Of a stretch of DNA of 64,000 bases, positions 48,888 through 62,300 are shown in pieces. Every line of letters starts with the position of its first letter. Position 1 is the first letter of the stretch. Below the pieces are notes generated by a model. That model ran no database searches. It was given only the letters and a program-made list of their open reading frames with translations, and had not been told where the DNA came from. This DNA is from Priapulus caudatus (taxonomy: Eukaryota; Priapulida; Priapulimorpha; Priapulimorphida; Priapulidae): NCBI RefSeq assembly GCF_000485595.1, contig NW_014577696.1, positions 74,931-138,930 on the forward strand, written 5' to 3'. The position numbers and the translations under genes are program-made.

Positions 48888-49941
48888 AACAAGAGCCGCA
48901 GAGCGTCTGGGCTCATCTGAGGTCTGTTGCTACGGTTATAACATTTAAGTCGTGCGTAGTGACACCTTTGTTAGGCGCAGATATGCAGATACGCAGTTGC
49001 GTACACATCATTTCAGCAACCTTCTGCATTCTGCATACCTCCCAAATCCCATTGGTTGATACAAATCGCGTGCCTGAAACTCCTGTTTTATGGTGCATTG
49101 TGACTCTAACCCTATTAAAAAAAAAATTAATTGTTGTAAAAATTATTTGTTGTTATTAAATTGTTGTAAATAAATCATGTAAATATTTGCGTTAATTAGA
49201 AAAAAATAGTTAAATGGATAAAGATAGAAAAATACAGAAAACAGGTAAATAATAAAAAATCAGATGGGATTTGATCCAACGACCTTTGAGCCGTGGTGCC
49301 TGTGCTTTAGGCGTTCGGCTATCCAGGCTTATTGGGTTTCTAGATTATGGATGTGCCATGAATATGACAACACTGTGATGTCATTGAGGCAGTTCAGGAA
49401 TCCATGTTTAACCCTCCTCTTGAGGGTCAAAAGGTTATCATACACTTACTCTTCGCACGTCAGTGGAAAGCACATTTCATGGTTCTTTCAATAAAGTGAT
49501 AAAAATGGTAGGTCAGCGCTGAAGCAAAAAAGTTTTTCACTCTGTCCATTAGGCCATGTCCTCAGAAAATGTCTGATAGCTGACCTTTCCCCCACTGCCC
49601 TTTGACCTGGTGACCTCCAATTTCTTGCCCATCACACTATACATCGAATATTCAGAGCATAGGTCGAGCCGTTAAAATTTGTGCCGCAATTCCGTATTTC
49701 CTCCTATACCTTAAGTTAAGGGGAAATATTCCCCCTCCGTTTACACATCTTGACCTTTGACCCTTGACCCCCCAAATTTGTCATCCTGCGCCCTTTTCAC
49801 GATTCCCCCCCCCCACGTCCCAAATATCGTGACCGTATGTCGAGTGGTTAAGATTTGTGCCAAACTGTTGACGGCCGGACGAACGCACAAACGATCATGC
49901 GATTCTACAAGCTGCATCTGACTACGTCAGATGAGCTAAAA
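48888..49941 (+). mobile_element. R1-family repeat, full-length copy
   Basis: It is co-linear with 11149-12255 from AACAAGAGCCGCAGAGCGTC to TACGTCAGATGAGCTAAAA, including the embedded SINE (49103-49338). The identity is high by eye, so the two copies diverged recently or are gene-converted. It is non-coding. Confidence 0.85.
49103..49338 (-). mobile_element. tRNA-derived SINE inside R1
   Basis: It occupies the same position as in the 11.4-kb R1 copy, and its tail is reduced to one TTAGGG-like unit (AATAGGGTTAGAG). The A and B boxes are degenerate. Confidence 0.75.
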
Positions 49942-50214
49942 AGTAAGAGTAAGACTAAACTTAAGTTACGTACGTTATTATACAGTACACATTCTCTTAA
50001 CATTTGTTATTATTAAAATATTATTATCTTTATCTCCCACCTTTATGTAAAAAATTACAAGCTTGATTTTCCCCTTGAGGCCACCATCCTATTAGTAGTC
50101 AAGCTCAGCTTATGATGACGGCCTCCTGTATTTTTCATTTTTTTATTTCCTTCGATCTATGAGTTATTTATACATTTAGAATTAATTTATACATGTTCTC
50201 ATATCATACCCAAA

Positions 50215-51503
50215 GTGTGCATTATCTGTCGTGGCACACAGTACACAACAGACCACAACCGGAAGAGACACCCAGAACGTTTGACTCGGTGTGAACTAGT
50301 GAACGGCGGTAAATTACTCAAGGCAGCCAAGCTCAAGCAAGACCACCATTTGTTGACCCACATTGAAAACCAGTTGCCACAGATCATACACACGGTTCTT
50401 GACGAGACCACTACCACAGGGAGAAAAGGTAGAACTGTCTGCAAAGAGTTTTGACGCATTTTGTTCACAGGTAATAGATAGCAAGCTGATCAGGGACAAA
50501 GAGATCCTCCGCTTGACCAAATTAAAGAAGTTATTTGTCAAAACTGTGAGCGACATTGAGAACAAAGATGCAACAAGGTACAAGGCATGGAACTTGAAGC
50601 AGAGGCTTAAAAAAAATACCCTCAGGTGTGCTTTCTAAAGCCAAACAGGCAATATAAAAGTGAACTTGTGTATGTAGATAGCCTTGCTGCAGAAGATCTG
50701 GTTGAAGAAGCTGTCCAATTTGACACTGACACAGATGCAGAAACTGATACTACAGATAGCGAGTGCCAACCAAGGGAAGCTGGTGATGCGCTAAAAGGAA
50801 GGAAACGCAATAAAAAGGGAAAATCTTGCAATACCCAGCAACCAGTAAGCTTGAGAGATCTGTATACATCAGCATATGATTTACGATCTGCTATTGATGA
50901 CATCCCATCAAACACACTGCCTTGGCCACCAAAATCTTCTCATACGACTGTAGATACTGCCAGAGAAATTATACCTTCAAAGCTCTTCAATTCCTTCACA
51001 TGTATGGTTGGTAAATCTGATGACCCACAAGTAGATGATTATGTGGAAGTCAGTGATGATTAGCGTCGCCGCATTCTCAGCATATTGCAAGATGTTGTGT
51101 ACCTGGCTTCCAAGGGAAAAAGCCAATGCCAAAGCAGACATCCCTGGCTATGGCAGTCAGACACTTGACTGGCTCTGCACAGCTGATAGGCTTACTCAAT
51201 GGTTTGGGCCATAGTGCATCACACTCATATGTGTTGGAGCATGATACTGCATTGGCTCAGCAAGAAATGCTCAGAGGATGTAATACACTCCCGTCATGTC
51301 TACAACCTGGCATCTTCGCAACACTCGTATGGGATAATAATGACTTTGGGGAGGAGACTGTGTCGGGCAAGGGAACACGTAGGAACTGTGTCGGTGCGAG
51401 TGACTTACAAATGCAGATGAATTTTATTCAAAGAGGTTTCATTCAGATTATAGAGCATTTAACAAAAATAGTAGAGAGTATGGGGTTGGTAAGTCACCCT
51501 TAA
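50215..51503 (+). pseudogene. Frameshifted ORF of a multicopy invertebrate protein family (unknown function)
   Basis: Four open segments in three frames form one protein-like series. 50215-50454 has a CIICRGTQYTTDHNRKRHPE zinc-finger-like start. 50363-50638 has VIDSKLIRDKEILRLTKLKK. 50626-51063 is acidic, with a basic GRKRNKKGK patch. 51126-51503 has AVRHLTGSAQLIGLLNGLGH and FATLVWDNNDFGEETVSGKG. The second-to-third frame change falls in a run of eight A's near 50609; nine would restore the frame. The last segment recalls uncharacterised proteins that occur in many copies in invertebrate genomes and may belong to a transposable element. That is recollection and needs a search. No catalytic motif is seen. 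A stop at 51061 also separates the third segment from the fourth. Confidence 0.55.
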
Positions 51504-53370
51504 GGGATTTCATGACTTTCATCCCATTAACAAATCTTTAAAACCTAAATCCCTCCTACAAGTGAAAACATACTATTTTAATTGCAATTTACATTGAAAA
51601 CAATAAGATACATAAGAAATTGTAAAAAAACTATTTTAATATGAAATATATAATACTGTTTACCCAAGTCATCTTCTTAGATACCTGTCTAATAAATATC
51701 CTTTACGTTAAAGCTGCTATTTGTTGCTTAAATCACATTAAGTGAAAAAAATGCATAAAATTTGCATAAATTATATTTGAGCAAGAATTGTGGGTAAGTG
51801 TGCGTGTTGGGCATGTGGGATAAAGTTGGAATAGTGATTGGCATCATATTAGCTACACTTTAAACAATGTTTCATGTTCTGCCAAAGAGGGGACCACAAA
51901 AGTCAATATTTGAATGCATTTGTAGTGTACAGCCTATAGTCTAATGGTCATGAATTTATTCTGCACTGCAATGCATAAATTCTGCACAGTAACACAAGAC
52001 GTGATCGTCATGACTCATCAAAATATTCAAAACAAGAAAACAAATGGCACTTGCAAATGTTTGTTTCTGTATATGATCTGTAGACATAAGTAGTTTTTTC
52101 TGATGTGTTTTTTATGAAAAACACACATTTTACTAATTAATATAAAATATAATATCACTATAATTGCAATTCTTTGTGTGAATGCATAATTTTCATATTC
52201 TTAAAGTTACGAGAGGGTCTGCTCTCGGTGATGTTAAGAGGAAATTTGCGAGGATTTTTCATTCTTGTAACTTCACGATGTTCCTGTCAACGATCTACGA
52301 GTCAAAGTTAATGTTAAGACTGATGTTAAGACTAATTCTGTTTCTGACAACAGGCCCCAGGTTGCAAGCATCAATTCTGATTGACATATTATTTTTACAC
52401 AGGTGATGAAAATTAGGGATGAGGGTATTGATTAAATAATTGTAAAGTGCTTCCTGATCGCACTACATGAGTACCCGTAGCTATTTATGGAGCCACTGGC
52501 ATGATAAACCAAGCACTCGTAGCTGGTACAGTAATATAACGTCAGTTCATGGCACTGGGTAGTGCCTAGTCACTAGGCTACTGAGTAGTAGAGTACTGGC
52601 TAGTGCCTAGCACTAGCAGTGCCAGTGGCTAGCTGTATTTGCTGAAGTGAAACAATAAACGAGACGGAATTGGTTTCAGAAGTAATTCCTACTTCTTTAC
52701 AGTTATAACGCATGTAATTTATAGCTAACTACTAGTGCCAAGCACTAATGTAATTGTTTCTCCTTTATTTTGTTCCCCTTTGGTTACAGTACCACTGAAT
52801 CTGACTGAATCAGTGACTGACTAAGTACCCCGCATCGGACTAGTAGTACTAGTGGCTCGTAGGAGCGAGGTAAAAATTATAATTTCACATACTAGTTGCA
52901 CCACACTTACAGAGTGAAGCGGTGACATCTTCAGTATAGTTGAAAACTCGAGTCTCCTAAATAACCTCTGCAATATCGCAAGAGTGCAAATGTATTGCAC
53001 TTCAGCATAGAAAACGATCGGAAATGAGATAAATGCACAAACTTCTGCGGCTTCCTGGATTTTAGCTCGTGCGCAGTAAACCTGCGCAGTATCAAGTCTG
53101 TGGTGTAGTGAAATAAGTTGTAGCGTGGGATAATTTTGTGTTTCTTGGGATTTTCCTCGGAGCGCACAGCTTCTAGTTAGCAATTACTGTTAGTATAGTC
53201 CTAATTACGGTAAAAAAATATATAAACAAATATTACTACAATATATAAAATTAGTTTCGTTTAATAAAAATAGTTTTATATGCTGCACAGGGAAAATTCT
53301 AATGCATGCCTGTGAAACAATAGGATACAGTAATCTTTACGACACACAAAACAGGTCAGATGATCAGAAC
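51504..53370. other. Non-coding upstream of the SH3 gene
   Basis: AT-rich DNA with a CTAG/CACTAG-rich self-complementary patch at 52,554-52,640. I see no exon. The SH3 gene promoter should lie at its right end, but I cannot point to a TATA box or initiator with any confidence. Confidence 0.5.
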
Positions 53371-56300
53371 ATGGCGGAGATCCAGGTAGGGTGTCAAATG
53401 CCAAATATTAAGAAGTCTGTTTTAAGTTTAACTCTGCTATGGCGAAGGTTTTAAAATAAAGTAATTATTTTTAACCATTTTCTCAGATATTTTATTTTTT
53501 ATTGTAATATGTCACAATAGCAAGATAAAATTAAATAGGGAAACTGATAATTGAATTGAATTTTCAATGTTGACATTCAATTTGCATAGCCTTGTCATCC
53601 CATGGCCATGGCATAGGACTATGGCATGGGCATATGTTAGGCCGACTACTTGCGTGGGTATTTAACGTCTGACTCAAAGTAAGGGTTTTGTGACTGTTGT
53701 CATGTTCTGATGTCTTGTCACTTGTCGGTGGCTGCCCCATGGCAAAAATGCCAAAATAGGGGATCGGAATGTGACTAACCGTGTCAATAAATAATGACAT
53801 TGTGTCATCTCATGATGACGTACTATTACTATTAGTATTACTATTACTATTAGTATTAGTATTAAACTATTATAATAGATGTGTGTAGATTATGAAGTTG
53901 AGATCTCGCTCACTTGTTGGACCTAGCTCCAGGAAACGGTATTGCTAGGGTTAGAATACCGTTTCAAACATTGGCTGCAGCTAAACACGTAGTTGACTTA
54001 TTTGCCAAGTATCGCCAAAGAACACTTCACATGTGATATACCAAATGAATCAGTATACAATATACATCCACCTTCTTGTAACCATCAGTGCGCTACGATG
54101 CACTGGGTACTTACCGGGTTACAGCGACTTTTTGAGACGAATGGAACAAAATTTATGAATTTGCCACCATGTTTACTATCATTCCGACTGTGGCTAAAAT
54201 CTGCAATGGATCGAACAAGGGAAATTAAACGATCTGCGGTTCTTATGTAAACCACCCCTACATCCGAGAACATGTCATCTAAGGTTTTTACAAATGGCCC
54301 ACACATTTGTGAACATCGTTTCACTTGCTTTAGTGTGTAATGGCCGTGAGAGCCATCGTGCAGCTATAGTACTATTTCTGTAGTATTTTCTAGCGAGTCT
54401 TTTCCGTTTCGGGTTTTCCGTGTCTCTCTTCCATTGACTCATGCGCAGTGTAAAACTGGCGGGTAAAGCTGATTGGAAAGTTGATATGCTGAGAGAATTA
54501 GCAGATTATACCATGACTTAAGAGATACATTCTAGTTTAGAAGCAGGACAACTGTGAGTTAACGTTCATATTTCAAACAAGGCAAGTCAAAGGTGGTAAT
54601 AGAATAGTTTTATTTGAGATATACAGAGTTATTCATCTAGATCTGCAGAGGTGATAGGTTTTTTGTATGGAAGGGTGTCAGGCTGTATCTAGACAATCCG
54701 TCGCACAGCCTGGTCGGGCTATTGTTGGCCCTAGAGCACTACACTAGTCTGGCACTAGGTGACCAGGCTGACCTCTTTGTTAACACTGAGAGTGGTCACT
54801 ACCGGAATGTTTCACGTCCTCATCGGTTATTTACTTATTTTACATCTGCATCAATGGACACAGGCCTGTAATTTTACGTGGTCTTCTGATCCACATGGAA
54901 TTTACAGTCCCTAATGCAGGGTGCTACAAAAAAAAATCCCCTGTCAGGCAAGTGGGTTACGAAACTGCTTGCTCGGAGGCAAAAGTCACTTGCCCGAAAA
55001 AACATTAAAAAAAACATTAAAAAAATTCTAATATGAATGTAAATGGTAAATAACGTAAATGAAGGTTCATCTAGTCAACATTCAGGATTTCACTTAGCGG
55101 CACAGTAGAAAGTTGAACAGCTGATACGAGTGTATATAAAATATATTCATGTTGGGACACAGCACGCAGTTTGTTTTTTATTTCTTATTTTTTAAGTGTC
55201 AGTTTATTATCAAAAACCCACCACACTCTCACAATAAATTAATAAATTATGTTCACGTTTATTTGGGACGTTCATTCGCATTGTATTTTTTATTTAAATC
55301 TCGTTGCAGCAAGGCAGCGCGATGTTGTGTCTGTGCAAAACAATGCAAGGGACAGGTGGAAACCACCAAAAAATATCATTATGTCTAGACTAGACATTCA
55401 ATAAAAAAAACTTGATTGCCCGAACAGGCAAGTGCAATTTCAAGCTACTTGCCCGGGGGCAAATTTTGGTTGCCCCAGGCAAGCGGGCAAGCGGGTTTTG
55501 TCGCGCCTTGCCTAATGACAATGTTGAGACTGAGAGTCAGATTTTTACACTTTTGCAAGAATAACTGCCATGGCCAGGGTTTGACATCACACCTTTGAAG
55601 CGAAAGTAGACACGCTAATCAATAAACCACCAACGTGACCAAGCTCTTTTTGATATAGTCGAATTACCACTTTTGTTATTTTAGTATATATCAAAAGAAA
55701 TAAAAATTGGTTGACCGATACTCTGATCTTTTTTTACAGTCCCACGCAAGACTGCCGGTTGCGATCCTGTTAATGTCCCTGATTTTATTCTACTGATACA
55801 GTTTTACATACACTTGTGGAACCTAGCTCAGCCTGTTGTTGTCATTTGTCACTTGTTACGCTAACACTTGTTAATTATAAACTTTTTTATTATTGCACTG
55901 ATGGTGAGAAGCTTGTAATCTGGTGCCTCAGAAATTGCCTGTAACTTTGGTGGTTTACTTTGGGTTATTGGGAATTTCTTACCACAAGTATTTGTTGTGA
56001 CACTGAGATTAGGCAGCAAACTAGCCTTGCAGGCAGAAAAACTACCACTTGCTGCCCTTAATTTTGAACCCTGATATTGGGGTGCTATCATAAATAGTGA
56101 CCATTTATAGAATGCTCGTATCGATTACGTTCGTGAGAAATCCTTTCACTTTTTGAGTATGCAACATCTCAGTCTTACTCTCTTCTTTCTAAAACGTACA
56201 AATAATTATAGTCATACTATTTACAGTAATTTCATAAGGACAGTCTTTATGCATAATTTCTTGGTTTACCATTTCTATTTCTGTCTGTTCAGGTTAAAGT

Positions 56301-59300
56301 TCTATATGATTTCGATGCCCAACCAGGTTCTGCGGAAATCAACATCCAGGCAGATGAGATCATAGTAGTTACTAGACAGGTAGGTAGTTTAATTAATTTT
56401 AATAGTAGAGCCAATAGAAGTAAAACATATATACATGTATGTATCTGTGTGCCAAAATTACCCATGACGCATACTCCTATCCAAGGCGTGGCGAACCAAC
56501 ATTGCAGTCAAGTGAGTCAACAGTAGTGAATGTATTGGTCATTACTGTCTATATTTGTATATAGTGAGAAGAGTCATGCTACTAATATCAGTGGTCCGTT
56601 TGAGTAAACAAAGCTGTTCAGAAATGCATTCAAATTTACTTAGTCTCAATAAAAGATCGTAGTTGGTTTTGTGTTTTGTTTTCTGTGTAGATGAGTAACG
56701 TTGCGTAAGTATAGAGGGTTCTGCGAATTTTCAAATTACCCACAATGCAACGCTGCCAGCCATGACGGTTCCAGAAACCAGTTTAGGCATTGTACAAGTA
56801 CATTGCCTAAGGCGGGCCCAAGGCACTGTTTTCTGCTAATTATATTTGCCTATTAGTATTAAGCAAATCCATCACAACGCCGCTCTCCTGCGGTGTTTGT
56901 TGTCAACTGCAGCAATCTATATCAGAGAGAGCCACACAGTTGTTTTAGGCTGCCTAGCATGATCACAACACAAGGTAAAGTGACGAGAGACCAGGGCCAG
57001 GCGGACCACAGACGCTTGGAGCATTTTCAATAAAAAAGCAATGCTGAATAAACACGAAATGTATTTACTACCAATGTCTTAATGTTTCTCTACTCTCTTT
57101 CGCCTAGTATCGCCGATAATTACCTGTTAATGCCGGTCAAATGTTCTTCTGCAACACACACGTACACCGCACTCACGGCGCACACCGCTACACATTTACA
57201 CTTATATACATATATCGCCTGCATCCAGTAGGCGGCTGTTTGAGTGGGGGTGGTGATTTCTCTTGCGCGTGCAGCATACTCTACATAAAATAGCACCGAG
57301 GCAACGTGAACAGAATTCACCAAGCCCAGCTTTACAATTACAGTGTGCTGACATGATGCCTGTCCCATATTCTCTCATCGTGACCCATGCACAGATAGAG
57401 AGATGGTATAATCAGAGACTGGGAGTGCATAACACGTGCTCGGATAACGTAGATGGGACTCTCACTGTACACCACTAACCCAACCGCAGAACAGTCGATC
57501 GTAGGCATCCAGGCTTTTGTGGTTCTGAAAGTCATTGAGAGTATAAAATGGACTCGGTTAGAATGATAGGTAGTCAATTCACGAGATCCATATAAGTACG
57601 TGATGGGCACAAGTTGTGGTCCTCGTTCCATTCTCGTACGGGTGTCGATTCCCAATGTACGCAATTTTCTCGAGATAGCGTGCTTTGGCTACGTTGTCTA
57701 GTGAATCAAAGTACTTGCCCATACTACGTACACTTCAGACAGTTGGCTCGACCCCCAAATTTTGCATACACCAGATGTTATAAAAAGCTGCGTTTGATAG
57801 CTATATGCAGTAAAATCGGTGACATTTCTGAACACTCGCGATGTAAACAAACTCAAGTCCATGAACATCTGTGTTGCGTGCAATCTCCCGACGCTAATAA
57901 ACCTGCATGCAAAGCCCTGCAAAACTGTACCTGTGTAATCTCATTGAACTCTAGCAGACTAGCACCCCACCCCACGCTGATAGACCTGCCTGCAACACCC
58001 TGTAAAACCGGGTCTGCACAATCATATCGAACTCTATCACCACAACACGCGCTGGGAAACCTGTCTGCAAAACCGGGATCCACTTACTGCTAATATAGAT
58101 TACTATAATAACACTATCGTATGTACAATCTATCGATGTTAATTTGGTAGATTGCGCATATCGGTAACAAGTGTTTGCAATTCTGGAACCAGTATGGTCG
58201 GCGGCACGGGATTGTAGGTAATATTGCTATTTTTAGCTCATCTGACGTAGTCGGATGCAGCTTGTAGAATCGCGTGATTGACCATCCGGCCGGCCATGCG
58301 TGCGTGCGTGCGTGCGTCAACAGTTGGGCACAAATCTTAACTGCTTGACGTACGGTCACAATATTCGGGACGTCGGGGGGGGATCGTGAAAAGGACTCGG
58401 GATGACAAATTTGGTGGTCAAGGGTCAAAGGACAAGATGTGTAAACGGAGGGGGAATATTTCCCCCTTAACTTAAGGTATAGGAGAAAATACGGAATTGC
58501 GGCACAAATCTTAACGGCTCGACCTATGCTCTTAATATTCGGTGTATAGTGCGAAATTGGAGGTCACAGGTCAAAGGGCAGTGGGGGAAAGGTCAGATAT
58601 CAGACATTTTCTGAGGACATGGCCTAATGGACAGAGTGAAACACTTTTTTGTTTCAGCGCTGACCTACCATTTTTATCACTTTATTGAAAGGACCATGAA
58701 ATGTGCTTTCCACTGACGTGCGAAGAGTAAGTGTCTGATAACCTTTTGACCCTCAAGAGGAGTGTTAAACATGGATTCCTGAACTGCCTCAATGATGTCA
58801 TAGTGTTTTCATATTTATGGCACATCCATAATACAGATGAGGCGGGATACCAGAGAAGTGTTGCCGAAAGGAGGTGTTGATCCTAACCGCTGAGCGCGGA
58901 TCTTGCACGCAGTTCCGCGGCAAGGCGCACGCGACCGCGGAAACGTCCTACGACAGTATGCAGCGCTGGCAGCTATGGATCCATGCGCCAAATGCATAGG
59001 TTGGCGCACGGATCCATAGCTGCCAGCGAACAGTTTGGAATTTTAGCGGGGGACACAGAGGGCAGAGATTTGGGATATGGGAGGAACTCGCGACTTAGAT
59101 GGGGGGTCGTACAGATGGGGGGGGCGAGAGCGAAGCTTTTGATTTCACGGTAGTTCCATTTCCGTGTGGTCTTAGGCGTTTTCACTATAAGTTGTACAGC
59201 GCCACATGACGCTTATTCTATATAACACTTGATATGTGAACATCAGAGAGATCGCACCATGATTGCATGAAGAAATGGATGAGGATGTTGTTTGAGAGAG

Positions 59301-62300
59301 TATGCGCATTATGTGGCTATTCGTAACATCGAACTGATTCCTCTGCGTATTGCTCTGCTATGTGCTGCTACAGAACGTCATGACAGCAGTACCTACGTCG
59401 TGTTGAAGGGAACTGTCGACAGCCGTCATGTTGAAGATGTCAGCGACGTTGTTTTGCCTGAAGTTCTTCATGTAACGTGATGTTGTGCACACAATCGGCA
59501 ACATCCTCAATATGATAGATTTGGATGACATTTGTCACGCGTAGTTAGACTTATATTACTGAATGGCGCATATATGACCGCCGGAGAATGTATAACTGTT
59601 GTGTATAAAAGTTGCAAAGATATTAAAAATCTGACCGTTATTTTAGTAAAATTTTTATAAAATAGTGATACGAAATAGTACGCGGATTGTGCGCCTATTT
59701 ACCTCTTTCAAATCATACACTGTTTACAAATCTCCATTTGCTGGATTTTCCCCGAGCTCCGCCCACTTTAAAAATAGTGCTAGCATTGTGGCAGTGGTAT
59801 CTTGAGTGTACGAAGGGGCACTGCATGCAGTTTGATTGTGGTTCCACAGTCGTGGATTAACTTTAACCCTGAGTTAAGACCAACTCTGAGTTAAACTCAC
59901 TAACTCTGAGCTAGTAAACTCCGAGTTAAATTTGGGTTTCATAAACATGGATTAAATCCTGAGTTAAATAACTGAGAGTTAACTCAGAGCAAGACTCAGA
60001 GTAACTCGGAGTTAGTATCCCATAATTCCACATAGTTAGAACAGCCGAACATGATAGACGCATAGACCATAGACGATAGATGCATGATAGACGCACGAAC
60101 ATGGTAGAAGGTGTAATGAAAAAACGTTATAATGAAAACCGGCAGCGATAAATAAATGAGGGAAAATATTTTGCCAATGCGGGGATTGAACCAGCAACGT
60201 TCGCACCAGTAGCACGGCGCTTTAACAACTACGGCTATTGCGACATTGCTAAATATCCCCCACACACATCCCCCCCTCACATTTACCCACATCCCCCCCA
60301 CATTTACCCACATCCCCCCACATTTACATTTCCCCATATTATCACAGTACGGATGCCTGGATCAGCGTTGGTACGCCATCAATGGCCAACCAATGTACAC
60401 CAAACGTAAACAAACACCTATGTTCCAGCTGCAGCGGGGGATCGAACATGGGGCAGTACTAGATAAACTAATTAGCTGTAGTACTAGTACCCTAGAGCTA
60501 AACTAACCTTGTAGAAACTACGAGAGTGTACAAACGGGCACTGGATGGAGTTTGGAGGGTTATAGCTAGACTGGTACCCGTTCATCACCTTCACTCCGGC
60601 AAGTATCCTTCGCTACACTGAAGTTAGTTAGTGTAGCGTGTGGAACTGTCGACCGGGGAGCAGTGTAGGTTGTTACCGGCCGAGCCGTCTGCAGGAAAGT
60701 CGTAGCGAAACGCTATACATATAGCCTTGTTGCGCCATCTATCGCAGGCCATATGTACTACACTGTCACTGATATGGGGGCCTGAACTAGTCGCTGGCAC
60801 AAAAAATTTCAACTCTGTTTTTTACAGCAAAGCAAGCGCGTCGAGTAGCGAACCAAGAATTACGACAATTTCTAGGAAATCTCTAGCTACGGGGGTAGTC
60901 AAACCCGTCATGCATTTGCCAGAACTGCTCAATTCAGCGATAGCCCCACAATTGCGTCTATAGTGGACCCGTTGAAATTGCTATTCAATGAGTGCAGCGT
61001 TGTTGTGTTAGTGTGCCGCTACGCAGCGTTTTTTGCACTTCGCGCGATATCAGGGCTGCCGATCGTCTAGAAAGCTAATAAGCCTGGATAGCCGAATGCG
61101 TACAGCACAGGATTACGGCTCAAAGGTCCTTGGATCGAATCCCATCCGATTTTTTATTATTTACCTGTTTTCTGTATTTTTCTATCTATATCCATTTAAC
61201 TATTTTTTTCCAATTAACGCAAATATTTACATGATTTATTTACAACAATTTAATAACAACAAATAATTTTCACAACAATTAATTTTTTTTTTTAATAGGG
61301 TTAGGCCGTTAAGGTCACAAGTCACCATAAAACAGGAGTTTCAGGCACGCGATTTGTATCAACCAATGGGATTTGGGAGGTATGCAGAATGCAGAAGGTT
61401 GCTGAAATGATGTTGCAACCTAACAAAGATGTCACTACGCACGACTTAAATTTACGTTTATAACCGTAGCAACAGACCTTAGATGAGCCCAGACGCTGCT
61501 GCGCTTTGTTAGTGGCGAGTGCGCGAACGCCTCTATACAAAAATAGAAGCTTCTGTAGGTAAAATTTGTGAATTATGCAGTATTGTTGCCTTTATATTGT
61601 AGCTTTTAAATGTGCTCATAGCCAGTTAGACAGCGTCTTGCAGTTCAAAGGAACATTTACATATTTCGTTCGAATGACACATTCATTTGTATGGAATGTG
61701 CCGTGTTCCTGCAATCAGTGTACTGCGTGCAATGTACTCCAGATACTAATTATGGCAGGTATCACTGTATGTATTTGATTGTAAAAATAATAAAATGCGT
61801 CAAAAGTTCTGCACATTTTTTTGTAAAAGTTTATTCTGGAACTGCAAGAAATTAAATGTCATTTGGTTGTAATCAAGGCAATTATTTGTGTTGTGTACTT
61901 TACCCAGTGACATTGTTTATGACGAAATCCCATAGCTTTTGGGAGTACATGTGGAGTGGCTTTTGCTAGCAACAGAACCAATGGATGCATACTGGATAGC
62001 TTGGCAAAAACTTGGATCTGGTTATGAGTGTCCTAGGAGAATTAATTTTCATATTAATTATTGTAGTTGTGGGAACGATGCCAGTCAGTTGCTAGGTTGG
62101 CATGGTAATTTCTTAGATATATATGCCTTTGTCATAAGAAAAAATTACGTTGAAAAAATATGTGAGTTGGTGTGTGTCCAGTATATATCCACCACCGAAC
62201 AGGAATGTTGTATAACTATGCGAATGCTGTGCTAATGTGGAAAAGTTTGATTGCCCTGGATGTGTTGTTACGGTGCACATATTGTATGCTTACTTTCCCC

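Larger units (their letters stand above)
58835..61067. other. Insertion within R1; content unrecognised apart from repeats
   Basis: It includes an inverted repeat around GGATCCATAGCTGCCAGC (58,965-59,035), a degenerate ACTCTGAGTTAA array (59,853-60,015), a tRNA-like SINE head (60,171-60,250) and a CACATCCCCCC tract (60,260-60,330). No transposase or other protein was recognised, and no clear terminal repeats were found. Confidence 0.55.
58231..61511 (-). mobile_element. R1-family copy split by a ~2.2-kb insertion
   Basis: Read on the minus strand, the right half is 61511 to about 61067 (with the SINE at 61076-61306) and the left half is about 58834 to 58231, ending in GTCAGATGAGCTAAAA. In unbroken copies these halves are only a few bases apart (around TCTAGATTATGGATG). 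The intervening 58835-61067 must therefore be an insertion or rearrangement. Confidence 0.8.

Noticed and set aside
57614-58093. 159-codon plus-strand frame
   Set aside because: Overlaps equally open minus-strand frames, contains a degenerate tandem repeat and shows no recognisable domain.
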